Assembly: GCF_949628215.1 (NCBI RefSeq)
Contig: NC_134311.1
Coordinates: forward strand, 18,848,582-18,912,581
Source: Phalacrocorax aristotelis
Lineage: Eukaryota > Chordata > Aves > Suliformes > Phalacrocoracidae
Reading direction: 5' to 3'
DNA length: 64,000 bases
Shown here: piece after piece, positions 12,919-24,518 of the stretch
How the letters are laid out: every line of letters starts with the position of its first letter
Numbering within the stretch: the stretch's first letter is position 1
Notes under the pieces: generated by a model
What the model was told of the DNA's origin: nothing
Seen by the model: the letters and a program-made list of their open reading frames with translations, nothing else
The model's database searches: none
Made by a program: the position numbers and the translations under genes

Positions 12919-15840
12919 ACTCTGCTATGTTATAACATAACAGTCTGTTACGTTATTCTGTTATGGATACTGGGTGTAAAACCCTGGGTCAGCTGGCTTC
13001 ACTGGAAACAAAATGTCATCCTTATGCTCCAGGGTGAATAGGCAGACACTTGTTTCCTCTTGAGAAATTAGATACTTCCCAGGACCAGACTTCTCTGTCT
13101 TGGTCTCTGTCCACATGTGGGCTGCAGACAGTTCCTGCTGTCAGATGTGAGTTAAGTGCCAAAGGACAAGGAAAGCTCACAGCTTGCAGGGGTTCAGCAA
13201 ACCTGCCAAAACTTTTCAGTTCCTGCAAACTCACATCTCCAGCCAGCTCATAACCTCTCTTACAATTTTCACACCAATCATCTGCACCAAGTTTTTCTCC
13301 TTACACAACAACTTACGAATTCAGCTCCCAGAGTTATGTTGACAGGCCAATACAAGCAAGAGTTGCCAGTTAAAGAAGAAGAAACTTCATCATCTGGCTT
13401 GCCCACAGTGGACTTGCATATGAAGGGCTGGGGTTTTAGACCAAAGGGTGAATATCTGGATCTAAGAAGACTTAGCCTAAATATGCAACTACCTCAGGTG
13501 TGCAATCCTGCCAACCCGAGCATGTGTCCAAGGCCTGTGGTGCTTGCTGTCCTGAGGGAGAGAGAGATGTTTTGTGATGCAGCACGCAGATATTGCTCAG
13601 CCTCAGTCAAGGCAAGGAGATGCTGTCAGTGCCTCCAGCCCTCTCCCTGGCCCTGAGGCACAGGTTTGCATCCCCTGGCTGGCTTACATGGTGCAGGGGT
13701 CTCCCACTGCTGCAGAGGGTGTTGCAGCCCCTGGACAAAGACGTTTCCAGTGTGTGTGTTTCTGTCTGTCCTCGTGAAATTCTTCTCCTTCATATGAAAA
13801 TGCATAAATATTCATGGATAAGAGCAAGTGACATCAACTGCATGTAGCATCAGTGCCAGCATCTGTGCCACCACTGGGGCTGCCAGAGGTGTGGCAAGCA
13901 CTGGCAGCCAGGAAGGAGGATTTACTAAGGTAAGTTTGGAAGCAGATGACAGGAGTTTGCCACCTCCACCTCCTTGCTTGGTGGTTGGGGTCCCTCAGGG
14001 AAGATCCAGGATTCAGGCTGTGCTTCAACAGGTATTTCAGTTTATTGAATAATCTGGCCTCAGCTCACATGCTGGTATTTGCTCACAGATGCCTTAGGCA
14101 TCGCTCTGCTCAGGTCATTGTCTGCTCCAGCTTGCCTTCCTGGGAGCCCTCCTGATCCTATACTCTATGTTCCCTTCCTGACCGAACTCTCAGCCAATTC
14201 TGCACAGGGGACTGCGGGCCAGTTTAGGTAAGACATGAGCTACATACACCATAGAGAGCAGCTGGAGTACATGCCCCCCTTGCAAAATGCAACACATAGT
14301 TTTCTGAGTTAGCTCAGGGCCTAACAGAAGTATAGTCATGCTGGGGATACCACCTGGTGCATGATGAAAACTGAGATAAAAAATCTGAGGAAATCACCAT
14401 GTTAATGTAGAAATGTTGCTTCTAGTGCCAAAGCTAACAACTGAGATGTGGCTGAGGTTCCTCTTTGCTGTATTGCAGCATACAGCCTGCCTTGAGGAGA
14501 AGGCAAGCTCTGCACCATCTTCTTCTGTCCTTGGGGACATAGGGATAAAGAACTGAAGGGATGAAATTAAATAATACAGCACTTTACAACTGGATCTCTT
14601 GCTGAAAATAGAATTTGGCTCCCAAAATATTATCAAAGGCAGTCCTGAAAACCCTCGCACTAGTGCAAACCAAGCGTTCCATCAAGCATTGTCTGGTGAC
14701 CTGTGAGTTTTTCCATATGGTATTACCATTTGTACACACAATGAACATCTCTTCTTCAATCTGGAACTAAGGCTGTGGATACAACAGTAAAACACTGGTC
14801 TGTGAGGCACAGTGCCACAGAGGCATGATGCAGGCACTGAGGCGAGGACTGCTCCATACCAAACCATAGGTACCTGCAAGGTGGGCAGAGCATTAGTCAC
14901 TTGTGTATGTGACAAATCTTCTCTGCTGTTTCCTTGGAGTAGCTGTGAGGACAAGAGTACCCGAGGAAAACTAAGTCAGTGCAACACATGTTATTAGTCT
15001 ACTCAACATTGTTCTCTATTCACAGCTTTCAAAACAGAGTGTATGTTTTGGGGAACAAAACTGCAAAACCTATCAAGCACCAAGGCTAACTGGTCTTTTC
15101 AATGGCACGGGCTGCTTTTGAGGACACCAACAAAAATCCCAGCCTGACAACCCCTCTTACCTGTGGGCATGGGGTCATTATCCCTACATCCAGCACAGGG
15201 CCACAAGAGAGGCAGAGGTAAGCCAGAAAAAATTGTCCCTGGCACCACGTCCCTGTGCTAGCAACCAGACTGACTGGCTATGAATGATAAAGTTGAAACC
15301 TGAATCACTCACTGTCTCTTGTTTTTCACAGTGCTTCAGGGACAGTGGGTCAAAATATTTGCTTTTTACCCTTGCAAAGCAGGACTTAGGTCCATTCTGG
15401 GAGTGAGAAAATCACTACAGTGGGGTACGTCTTCTGCCGTGGTCCAGGCAGGAGCTCCATGCACAAGCCGTTCCTGTTCCCCTCTGGCCTACCTGCCCAA
15501 TTTTCTTCCTGTGGAGCCTGTCCTGGGACCTCGGCCTAAGTGGGGACAAGACCGTGTTTGACTTTTGTAGAAGCAGTGCTGCATCCTCTACTTTATAAGT
15601 GACCATGAAGCCCTGTAGTTTGCAGGTCCATCTTTGCTTGATATCCTGGAGAAAACAGAATTTTCTTCTAAGTAATAACAATGAACCATGTGAGCCTTGC
15701 AAAAGAGAAATTGGTGGCCAGAGAACAGGGCTGAGAGATAGGGAAGAGTTTGTTTTACAACTATGTACTTGAAGAGAGCTGAGAGACTGATAGAAGGGAA
15801 CATCTGCCTCCGAATTTGCTGACAACTGGGTGATAAAGTG
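12919..15840. other. Intergenic, no gene seen
   Basis: No supported gene. Frames of up to 166 codons exist on the plus strand around 13156-13656 but have no recognisable domain. Isolated donor-like sites (AAG|GTAAGT after 13930, TAG|GTAAGA near 14230) could belong to a noncoding transcript on the FEM1C side. A perfect 14-bp AT-rich palindrome (12926-12939) sits just outside the CR1 5' junction. Confidence 0.5.
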
Positions 15841-16060
15841 TGTAGTCAAAGAGAACAACTAATTGGGGTGTTGATGAGTTGAAATGAGAAAAAATTAACC
15901 AATTATTAGCTGAGGGATAAGAATATTAGCTGTGACTGACACATTTACCTGTATAAATGCCTTGTAGTTTCTTGGTGTGTTGTGCTAGCTTTGTGGGTTA
16001 CCACCTAGCACCCATCTTTGGCAAAAATTAATAAAATACCTCTGGCATTTTGCACACCGG
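15841..16060 (+). mobile_element. Possible solo LTR, ERVL-like
   Basis: The stretch has an LTR-like order of signals: a start resembling TGTAGTC, a TATAAA box at 15952-15957, then a GT-rich segment, a CACCCATCTTTGGCAA-like block and an AATAAA polyadenylation signal at 16030-16035, ending near tttgcaca. This layout is typical of short bird endogenous-retrovirus LTRs. I could not define matching target-site duplications and saw no gag, pol or env next to it, so it would be a solo LTR. Ends are approximate. Confidence 0.35.
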
Positions 16061-17100
16061 GCGAAAGAACCCTCTTTTGGGACAGCATGCTGACCATGCT
16101 GCACGCCACCCACCCTGAAAACTCCAGGGACTGAAGGGGAGAGGTCTGTCAGGGTATCATCTCCATGTTCTCTCCAGCACAGAACTCTTTCCTATAGTAT
16201 ATTATTTACATGTGATATGATTTCACAGCCCAGACCCAAATGACTCTGTCAATGAGCTCCCACAACTTCTAAATGATTTTTCCAGCTTGACAGAGCCTCC
16301 CTACCAGCATATTATTTTTGATGCTAAGCATGTGCCTTCCTCCTTTCATTTTCTTCCCAATTGCTGTTGACTAAAGCTTGTAAAACTCTTCAGATAACTC
16401 CTCCATTCCGCTCATATCTCTTGAAAAAGTTCTCTATTCTTTTTACCCCTACTTACTTAAATTTAGCATTGACACACAGTTACATCTTTTAATCTCTCTC
16501 CATAAATTAATACCACCAGCCCTTTAATCATTTTGATTACTCTTCTCTAAATCCCCATCAGTTTGTTTTCATCTTTCTAGGTTTTAGGTTTGCAGAGAAA
16601 GCAATTGGCAGCCTTCTTGCCGGCGCAGGCAAGAAGGGACAAACAGAAACCCAGACTGTGATATATTGCTTATGGATGTAAAATTGCAAATTGCTCTGTT
16701 TTCTCCTTTTTTTTTTTTTTTTTTGTTTTGGGGGTGCGTGTGGTGGTCTTCTAGGTTGCATTGCCAATCAGCGTCCAAATTACTGCCCATTAATGCCCAT
16801 GGGTCTTATCCAGGTTTGTTTCTGTGTTTGGCATCCCTCCTTTCTGATGTTTGCAGGTAATATACTTGGTTGTGACAGAAGTTACATGCCCTTGGTCAGG
16901 TGCAGCTTTTTTAGTATCTGCCTCTTTTTTTATTATTACAGGAATAAACTAAACGTCACATGCTAAGCCTGTAGCAAGCCACGCGCAATGTCAGAGAAAG
17001 CAAATTTTACACCAAACAGCAACATCGTCCAGAGCCAGAGCTCCCTCTGAGCTGCAAAAATCGGACATTTCACCCAAAATTTCTTAATTAATGAGGCATA
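16061..17100. other. FEM1C 5' flank, no gene seen
   Basis: No gene. A run of 18 T residues lies at 16707-16724. The sequence is AT-rich until about 17100, where it changes sharply into the CpG island. Confidence 0.55.
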
Positions 17101-17390
17101 TTTTGCCCCACGGGGTTGTGCTGCCCTCCCCCCCACGCGAGGACCGTTGCGGGGGGGGACGGACTACAGCGGGGTCCTGGCGTGGAGTGGGGGGTCAGCA
17201 CAACCAGCTCCGACCCTAGGACTAAGGCTCGACACCGGGACTAAATCCCGCCCCCCCACCGCCCGCTGGCCCTGTAGCGGGGCGCAGCGCGCCCCCTAGC
17301 GGCCGGCGGCGGCGCCCTCCGCCGCCCTTCGGCGGCGGCGTAGTCCCGCCCCCAGCCCCGCACCAGTGGCTGGCGGGCGCGCGCGCCCTT

Positions 17391-17440
17391 TTCTGATTGG
17401 CCCCGGCCGCGCCCAGGAGGCTGGGTCGCGCCCCGCCCCG
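17391..17440 (+). promoter_or_regulatory. Core promoter: inverted CCAAT box and GC boxes
   Basis: ATTGG at 17396-17400 (reverse CCAAT, NF-Y type) is followed about 30 bp later by CCCCGCCCC at 17431-17439 (Sp1/KLF type). No TATA box is present. Spacing suggests transcription starts at roughly 17450-17500; the exact start cannot be read from sequence. Confidence 0.55.
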
Positions 17441-17469
17441 GGCGCAGGGCCGGTTTCGGGCGGCGGGGC

Positions 17470-17567
17470 CGGCTGTCATGGAGGAGGTGGAGGGGCCTTG
17501 GGGGGTGGCGGGCGCTTCCCTGTGAGGTTGGCTGCGGCGGGAAGGAGGCCGGTAGCACCTCAGGAAG
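17470..17567 (+). other. FEM1C noncoding exon 1 (probable)
   Basis: A strong donor GAAG|GTAACC follows position 17567 inside the CpG island. The start codon lies beyond a possible acceptor at 18147-18148 (pyrimidine-rich, ending tatcgcag), which would remove a first intron of about 580 bp. A separate noncoding first exon is the usual FEM1C arrangement. The 5' end given here is only a guess; the donor is the supported part. An alternative acceptor (tttccag) lies at 18270-18271. Confidence 0.45.
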
Positions 17568-18199
17568 GTAACCCGCAGGCCGGCGGCCCTCTCTGCCTGG
17601 CCCCGGGCGATCGGGGAGACCGTGGGGGAGGCGGGAGCGGGTTTGGGGCCCGGGGGGTGGGGGGAAGGGGGCGCTCTGAGGGGGCTTGCATTGAGGCGGG
17701 GCGGCGGGCCTCTGGCTGGGCCGAGGGTGGTCGTGAGGGGAAGGACAGGCTCAGCCTCAGCCTCCTGACCGCCTGAGACCCGGCCAGAGCCGCCTTGCTT
17801 CGCCTGCCCCGCCTGCGCCCCCCCCCGCCGGGTTTGTGTCTGCGGGGCACCTTGGGGGAGCGAGACGGGGGCACTCTTTCTTTAGGCTGCGCCTAAAAAC
17901 AAGTGGGGAGTAGGGCTAGTAACGCTATAAGGGAGAATAAGATTTCTCTGCGGCTGGTAGGGTGAACCCCCTGCCCCCCAGCAGCTTTCCTCACGGGGCG
18001 CCGCGCAGCCCGGGGGGGTCCCAGGAGGGCAGCTGGACCTCGGCATGGCACAGCGCCGAGTTGTTTAGGTATAGCTGTAGAAAAACATGCTAGTAGCGAC
18101 TTGCTTAAGAAGTAGAGGTGAAAATACCCAGAGTTCTTTCTATCGCAGGTTTTTAATAAGCGCAGCCTGTGCTTTGTCAGGACTCTGTTCAGAATCTCC

Positions 18200-18274
18200 A
18201 TGTTGTCCCGTATAGATGACACTGCACTGAGAAGAAGCTGGGGACATTCTGTTTGGGCCGTGTGTTTCCAGTAA
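18200..18274 (+). other. Upstream open reading frame in FEM1C leader
   Basis: If exon 2 starts at 18149, the leader carries an ATG at 18200 opening a 24-codon frame that stops at 18274, 58 nt before the FEM1C start; a second ATG at 18216 opens a 4-codon frame. Such frames can lower translation of the main product. If the alternative acceptor at 18271 is used, both are removed. No claim is made that the peptide is functional. Confidence 0.35.
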
Positions 18275-18332
18275 GTGTTTAACTCTGAAAAAGGCAGGCG
18301 TGTATCCTCCAAGAAGCAGAGGTACAGGCTAA

Positions 18333-18876
18333 ATGGATCTAAAGACAGCAGTGTTCAACGCAGCTCGTGATGGCAAGCTGCGGCTCCTTTCCAAGTTACT
18401 GGCAAGCAAAACAAGAGAAGAGGTAGCCTTACTGATGTCAGAGAAAACCAATGGTGCCACACCACTTTTGATGGCAGCCCGTTATGGTCACCTTGACATG
18501 GTGGAATACCTGTTGGACCATTGCTCTGCATCAATAGAAGTTGGTGGTTCGGTGAATTTTGATGGTGAGACCATTGAGGGGGCTCCGCCGTTATGGGCAG
18601 CATCAGCGGCTGGCCACTTGAAGGTGGTTCAGTGTCTGTTAGATCATGGTGCGTCTGTCAACAACACAACTCTGACAAACTCAACGCCCCTTAGAGCTGC
18701 CTGCTTTGATGGTCATCTGGAAATAGTAAAATACCTTGTGGAACACAAAGCAGACCTGGAAGTATCAAACCGTCATGGGCATACCTGCTTGATGATCTCA
18801 TGTTACAAAGGCCACAAAGAAATTGCTCAGTATTTACTTGAAAAAGGAGCTGATGTTAACAGGAAAAGTGTTAAAG
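18333..18876 (+). CDS. FEM1C: FEM1C, coding exon with N-terminal ankyrin repeats
   Basis: First coding exon of FEM1C, substrate receptor of the CUL2-RBX1-elongin B/C ubiquitin ligase, which binds proteins ending in an arginine C-degron and sends them to the proteasome. It encodes residues 1-181 and the first base of codon 182, ending at donor AAAG|GTAAGT (phase 1). The start ATG gives MDLKTAVFNAARDGKL, the conserved vertebrate N terminus. Ankyrin repeats run from about residue 2, with GATPLLMAARYGHL (41-54), APPLWAASAAGHL (84-96), STPLRAACFDGHL (117-129) and TCLMISCYKGH (151-161). Asp126, reported in FEM1C as contacting the degron arginine, is present. Identity as FEM1C rather than FEM1A or FEM1B rests on near-identity across the exon, from family knowledge, not an alignment. 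Confidence 0.97.
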
Positions 18877-20594
18877 GTAAGTTAATGCTTTCACTTTCCT
18901 TCTGGTAAGTAGAGGTAAAATTAGTCATTTACCCTTCTTTAGGAGGCTGACATCCAAAAATATTCTTCTTCTCTTATAAAGTGGATGAATAAGAGAGAAA
19001 GGGTATTTAGCTATGTTTTTACTGTTTATTTTTTCAACATACTCCTTTGTTAACATGGATTGTATAATTTCATTCTAAATTGGCATGTTTTAATCTTAAA
19101 CCCCTGATTTTTAAAAAGACATAGTCATATGAAAAGTCACGATTATTTACGTGCGAAAAGCCCAAAAACTTGCTGAGAGCTCCTCTTCGTAGTAGGCTGC
19201 TGTAGCAGCATATTAAAATATATGAGCATATATTCTTGTTTTTCATACTGTTTCTTAACAAACAAAATATGCTGTCCGTGAAACTGACCTGTGCCAGTAA
19301 GGCTGTACCAGGAAAGATGTATAAAGGGAGAAAAATTATTTTCTGCATTGGAAATTATTAAACACTTTGCTTTCGTCCTCCTCTCCCTCCAAGTTCTTGA
19401 ATAATTTTGGACCTTCTTTCAGTGTTAGTAAACAAAAACATATATTAGGATTAAAGAGATGAAGGTGCAGGTGACTGATTCTAACAGAAGGACTTCTAGT
19501 GGTTCACAGATTTCAAAGGGCATCTCATTGCCTCTGTTTACAATTACCCTGGTGTTATCGTTCAAAGTGAAGCCTTCTTTCGGTTTTGCTGTGATCATAA
19601 TTATGTTGGCCTCTTGGTTTAACCACTGGGGTTTTTCTTACATCTCAGGCTTGTATGTGGATGTGATGCTTGCCTGAAAAGTGTACCAATTATTTCAGGT
19701 TATGATTAATTTTTAACTCACTGAGCCAGGATTGTGTTTCTGCAGCTTATTTTATATACCTTTTTTTTAACTATGCTAATAAACATATTTGTAGTGTAAT
19801 GCTTCTACTGCCTTTTCTGGCTAATTACATTTGTAAGACTGTACTATACAGTTATTTCTCTTAAAGTATAATTTGTGTCTAGATTATTGTATGATGCTGG
19901 TAAATACCAAATATGAGAGCAATCTTTGGAAAAGCTGTTCAGTTAAATATGTCTTTTTTCAGTAAATCATGCAGATATGTGGGTTTAATATAAAGAAAGC
20001 TAAACTACGGATTTGTCATGGAAGTGGGCAGAGCAAAATAAATCTTCCTTTGTAAGGATTTAATGTTGCTTATGAATCATCATGGACTTGTGATAGGATA
20101 AAAATGTCATTTTTCTAGACAGGGTTCTTGGAATAACAAGCTAAATATAAAGTGTGTATTGTTTTTTAGTTTTAAACCAATCCCCTTATATGACAGGTAC
20201 GAACAAAGTAGCGCTGTTAAATATCTGTTGTAACAAGGGAGAAGATAAATCTCTGCAGCGCTCTTTCCCCCTCAGTTTGTGTTGGTGGAGTAGTCTTTAC
20301 TGGTCCTTATTATTCACCTTACTAGTGCATTAGTGTTATGTGTCTTTGCTTAAATGACAGAGTGGCAGCCACGCGCTCCTGAGGATTTTCTCAGTTTCTC
20401 TATCTTAATGTCTCCCTCTTGCTCCTTCTTTTAGTTTCTGTGTGACTCATAACTAGGTACATGAGCAAGGCTTCCTAAGGTATAACTGATCCTTATTTAA
20501 AGTAAATTTTAAAAAACATTGGGTTGGGTATGTTTTAGCTCATTAAAATGAATGTCATACTTTGAACTCCCATGTGTACAAATGGATATATGGA

Positions 20595-21185
20595 ATATAT
20601 ATCAGGAATAGTGTGGCAAGCAGGAGCAGGTCAGTGATCGTGCCCCTGTACTCGGCACTGGTGAGGTCACACCTTGAATGCTGTGGTCAGTTTTGGGCCC
20701 CTCAGTACAAGAAGGACATTGAGGTGCTGGAGTGTATCCAGAGAAGGGCCATGAAGGTGGTGAGAGGTCTGGAGAGCAGGTCTTATATGAGGAGAGGTTG
20801 AGGGAACTGGGGTTGTTTAGCCTGGAGAAGAGGAGGCTGAGGGGAGACCTTATCGCTTTCTACAGCTACCTGAAAGGAGGTTGTAGTGAGGTGGGTCTTG
20901 ATCTCTTCTCCCAAGTTACTAGCGATGAGAGGAAATGGCCTCAAGCTGCACCAGGGGAGGTTTAGATTGGATATTAGGAAATATCTCTTCGCTGAAAGGG
21001 TTATCAGTTATGGGAAGAGTCTGCCCAGGGAAGTGGTTACGTCACCATCCCTGGAGGTATTTAAAAGATGTTTGGATGTGGAGCTTAGGGACATGGTTTA
21101 GTGGTGAACTGACACGGTTAGGTTTACAGTTTGACTCGATGATCTTAAAGGTCTTTTCCAACCTATACGAGTCTCTGTGTGTTTT
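20595..21185 (+). mobile_element. CR1 LINE 3' fragment, plus strand
   Basis: This is a 5'-truncated CR1 of about 590 bp with the C-terminal ORF2 text: a start like agcaggagcaggtcagtgat, a segment encoding [20 protein letters not shown], a block encoding [20 protein letters not shown], and the 3' UTR ending ctttt-ccaacctat near 21165. Several frameshifts are present and it is inactive. It is inserted in the FEM1C intron in the sense orientation. Confidence 0.92.
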
Positions 21186-24100
21186 TGTATAGGGAAATCC
21201 CTCTGATACAACACGAACGTACTTTTTCTTTCAGGCATCTTAAAGTAGTCTGATCTCTGAAGTTATTTAATGAGCAGTGGAGAGGTAAAGGAAGAAAGAA
21301 AGTACTATAAACTCTGAAAGTGAAAGTCAGCTGTGGAAAGACAGATGAACTGATGAAAACTGGTAGCCCTAAGTATTGCAACAGTATGGGAATTGCAGTG
21401 GCTGAGGCTCGACAACTAACCTTCTGAACTTTGTTTTCCAAGAATGTTCAGTAACTATTAATTTAAAAATTAATATTTCCAACTGGATTCATTCTACATT
21501 ATCATGTTCCACCTCAAAGTCTCTGTGTATCATTTTTAGTTTCTACTCCTCCCTGCTGTGTCCTAAACAGTTGACAGGGTGTGTCTGTGCTTGTAGGAGG
21601 GAGATACAGAGAACTTGAGTGCTCTGCTCTTGAGTAGTAAAAGTTGTTGCTGTCCTTGTATCTGAGCTCGTTTTAGATGGGCCCCTTCCTGGGCTGTGTC
21701 TGGAGAAGCCTACTGTTCTGTGAAAGATGTAAAAGCTTTAGCTACTGTAAACTTTGCTGCATTTAAAATTACAATGCTCCTTATAAGAACAAAACTGTGT
21801 AACTTCTATTGAAGTTGTGGGAGATTACTATAGGTTCTTTTTCCAATATTACTCTTAAAGTAATGGAGCAATATTACTTGAACTGTTCATCGTGTTTTTC
21901 CACTGAAATTTCATATTGCAAAGTAGAACTTTATTCATTTTTTAAAAAGCAGGCAAATCTAGAGCTGGGAAAGATAGAAGAATGTTTTGGAAGTGTTAAC
22001 AGTTCCAGGGGAAAATCCAAATACTTTGATATGAGAAAGTAGGTAACTTCACAGACATCTAAAGGGCAGAGTATGAAAGAGCAGGTGAAAACATGCCCTG
22101 AAATCCTGCGTCTAAATTGCAGGCAGAATCCCACAACTGTGTTTTGGACTATGGGAACTCAGAATGCAGAGGCTCTTGAAAGACAGTTGTGGAGGTGCAG
22201 AAGTACAGCTAGGAAATGATTAAGATGTTCACGAAGACCAAAGTCTGAGTCAGATGAGGTGCTACACCAAGGTAGAGTGTAGGTCTGGCACGGTCTCACA
22301 GGAGATAGTGGTGGAGAAGGAGGTAACACGATGTTTGGGTAGGTAAGTGCTATACTGTGAAAGATGGGCAATGGTTCTGAATTTGAAGGATAAGCCTTTC
22401 ATTGTTTTTATTTTTACTGTTTTGCAGATCTGAACTTCCACCCTTTGGGCAAACTTCTATGAAGCACATAGGCAACACAAATGTAAAGCAAGGATTTTTA
22501 AAAAAAAAAAAAGTTTTATGTTACATGAGCAGTGGTAGTGAGGGGGAAGAACTCTTACCTGGGGTAAGAAGGGTGGGGTGTCTGAAACGTTTGGGGTTTT
22601 TTTTGCCTCTTAGAATTGTAGAAAACAGCAAAGGTATCTGTAGATATCTTTTTCTTTTTTTGGTAGGAAAGAAGCAGACAGAGCAACACTTAGAGTGAGT
22701 TAATTCACTATTGTCTTCCTAATTCAGAGGCTTCCCCAGTATATTACTCCTCATTTATGAAGCTGCAGATTAAAGATAACACAACTTAGTAAGTTTCACT
22801 GGTACATAATCATATCCTAAATGCTATGTTGGGTTTTCTTTCCAAAAAGAAACAAAAACGAAATCCCCCTTAAAGACTGTAAGGCTTTTGTACAGCTCTT
22901 AAAAGAGGGAATGGTGTGGATAATGTTAGAGTAGCAGAAACCTGAGTTTTTTTCAGGAGGAGGCAGAACCTCCACTAAACGTCAAGTGAAGCACAGACCT
23001 AGCTTTGTGCTGGATGAGGAGGATGTTCTGTGTGTCAGCTGCATGCAGTTTTTCTGTTCTGCTGCATTGCAAAGCCCGCCAGCAATCCGTTGTTAATGGT
23101 GCTCCCTTACCATGTCCAGAATAGACCTCTGAATGCTAATGTGTTTCTGCACACAGTCTTCTTTTGGCTGCTATGTGTAGGATGAAAATGCTTACTTTTG
23201 TATTTCAAGTGGTAGCAGTCTTTGCGCCTTTTCATTACAGATTTGGGCTCTCTGGGGACACACCTGGGGCTGTGTTTGTAGGATTTTATATTTTAAATAT
23301 TTCATATAATTGCCCCAGTAAAATTATTTTTAAAGGGATCTTATACTTCTGTTCTGTTCTAACTCCAGACAGGACACTTAGATCTTGCATTTTGAAAATT
23401 TGCAAATTTGCAGTGCATATTTTGATAATTTGTGTTATGCTTTATCCTCCTCCACCACACCCTTCCTTTCTGCAATTAATGAGTTAAATTATAGATAAAG
23501 TACACTGGTGCTGATAGCCAGGATGGTCAGAATGTAATGGTGCAGGAAATAAGGACTGTCTTCAAAAATACCTATATGAAAGGCAGATATTTTTGCTGAA
23601 TATGACTTGTAAGCCTTTCCATTGCTCAGCTGCTTAGTGTGCGGCCTCTTCTCATATTAATGCGTTTTACTAGTGGTATTCACTAGCTCTGTCCCTCTTC
23701 TGTTGTTGGCAGACTCATCTGCTAGCCAAAAGACTAAGTTTTTTCTTCCTATTAGAAAATTTCATAAGAACTGCTGGACTAGGCACTCCTTTAGATGTCT
23801 CTTGAGATCTGCATAGGAATGTTTGGTTACAAGCCCAGACTCTTTGTCATTTTATGATCCTCCACTCTACCATAGCAGTTGGAGGGATTCACCTATCTTG
23901 AAAATGCAAAATAACTGAGATTCAAAAATCTTGTTGTTGTTAGATTCCACTGGCACGTTATTTGGTTAGAATAGCTCTGTAAAGTAATATGGAGGACAAA
24001 GCTTTGGGCTTTGCTTCCTCATTTTGGAAAGTATAGACAGATACAGACCTCAGTCTGTGTAGTCTATTAAGTTTATACATATAGTAGTACTATATGAAGG

Positions 24101-24407
24101 GCTAGTGCTATTTCAGTATTGTGATTTATGTGGGGTACTGGAAAGTGTAACACTCAAACCTGCTGATAAGGGAAAAAAGCCTTTTACAGACTTGGCAGAC
24201 CCAGAAATAGGGGGATTAGAGAGATTCACACTCTGCTTGATGATCAGTGTGGTTTAGTATGTGTTAAAAATAATTAATTTTCTGTTGCAATAAACATTAA
24301 GGAGTCTGACAGGTTTGTTCTCATCTGAGGATTTTTGTCTTGTCTGCTTGCTGAGTTTCATTTTGGGTGGGGGAAACACCAAACTGAAAACCAAAACAAA
24401 GCTCCCC

Positions 24408-24518
24408 TTTTATTTTTTCCTCTCTTTTTTTTTTTTATCCCTTGTGAATAAACCCTTGCTCTAAAAGGGTTCTGCGTCCTTTTTTTTTTTGTTTGTTTGT
24501 TTTTCCCCCCCTTTTTTG
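24408..24518 (+). repeat. Pyrimidine-rich tracts
   Basis: Two T runs of about a dozen residues or more, separated by roughly 40 bp, the second continuing as GTTTGTTTGT and then a C run and a further T run. Simple low-complexity sequence in the FEM1C intron. Confidence 0.6.

Larger units (their letters stand above)
17101..17920 (+). promoter_or_regulatory. FEM1C CpG-island promoter region
   Basis: Very G+C-rich block with dense CpG, abrupt on the left and fading on the right, lying about 0.4-1.2 kb before the FEM1C start codon. It contains repeated TCCCGCCC boxes (near 17246 and 17344), a CCAAT box in reverse, GC boxes and no TATA box, as expected of a broadly expressed housekeeping promoter. 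Several runs of four or more G residues at 17640-17680 could form a G-quadruplex in the non-template strand. Confidence 0.85.

Noticed and set aside
13156-13656. Plus-strand frame of 166 codons
   Set aside because: No domain or compositional sign of a protein, and no supported partner exon.
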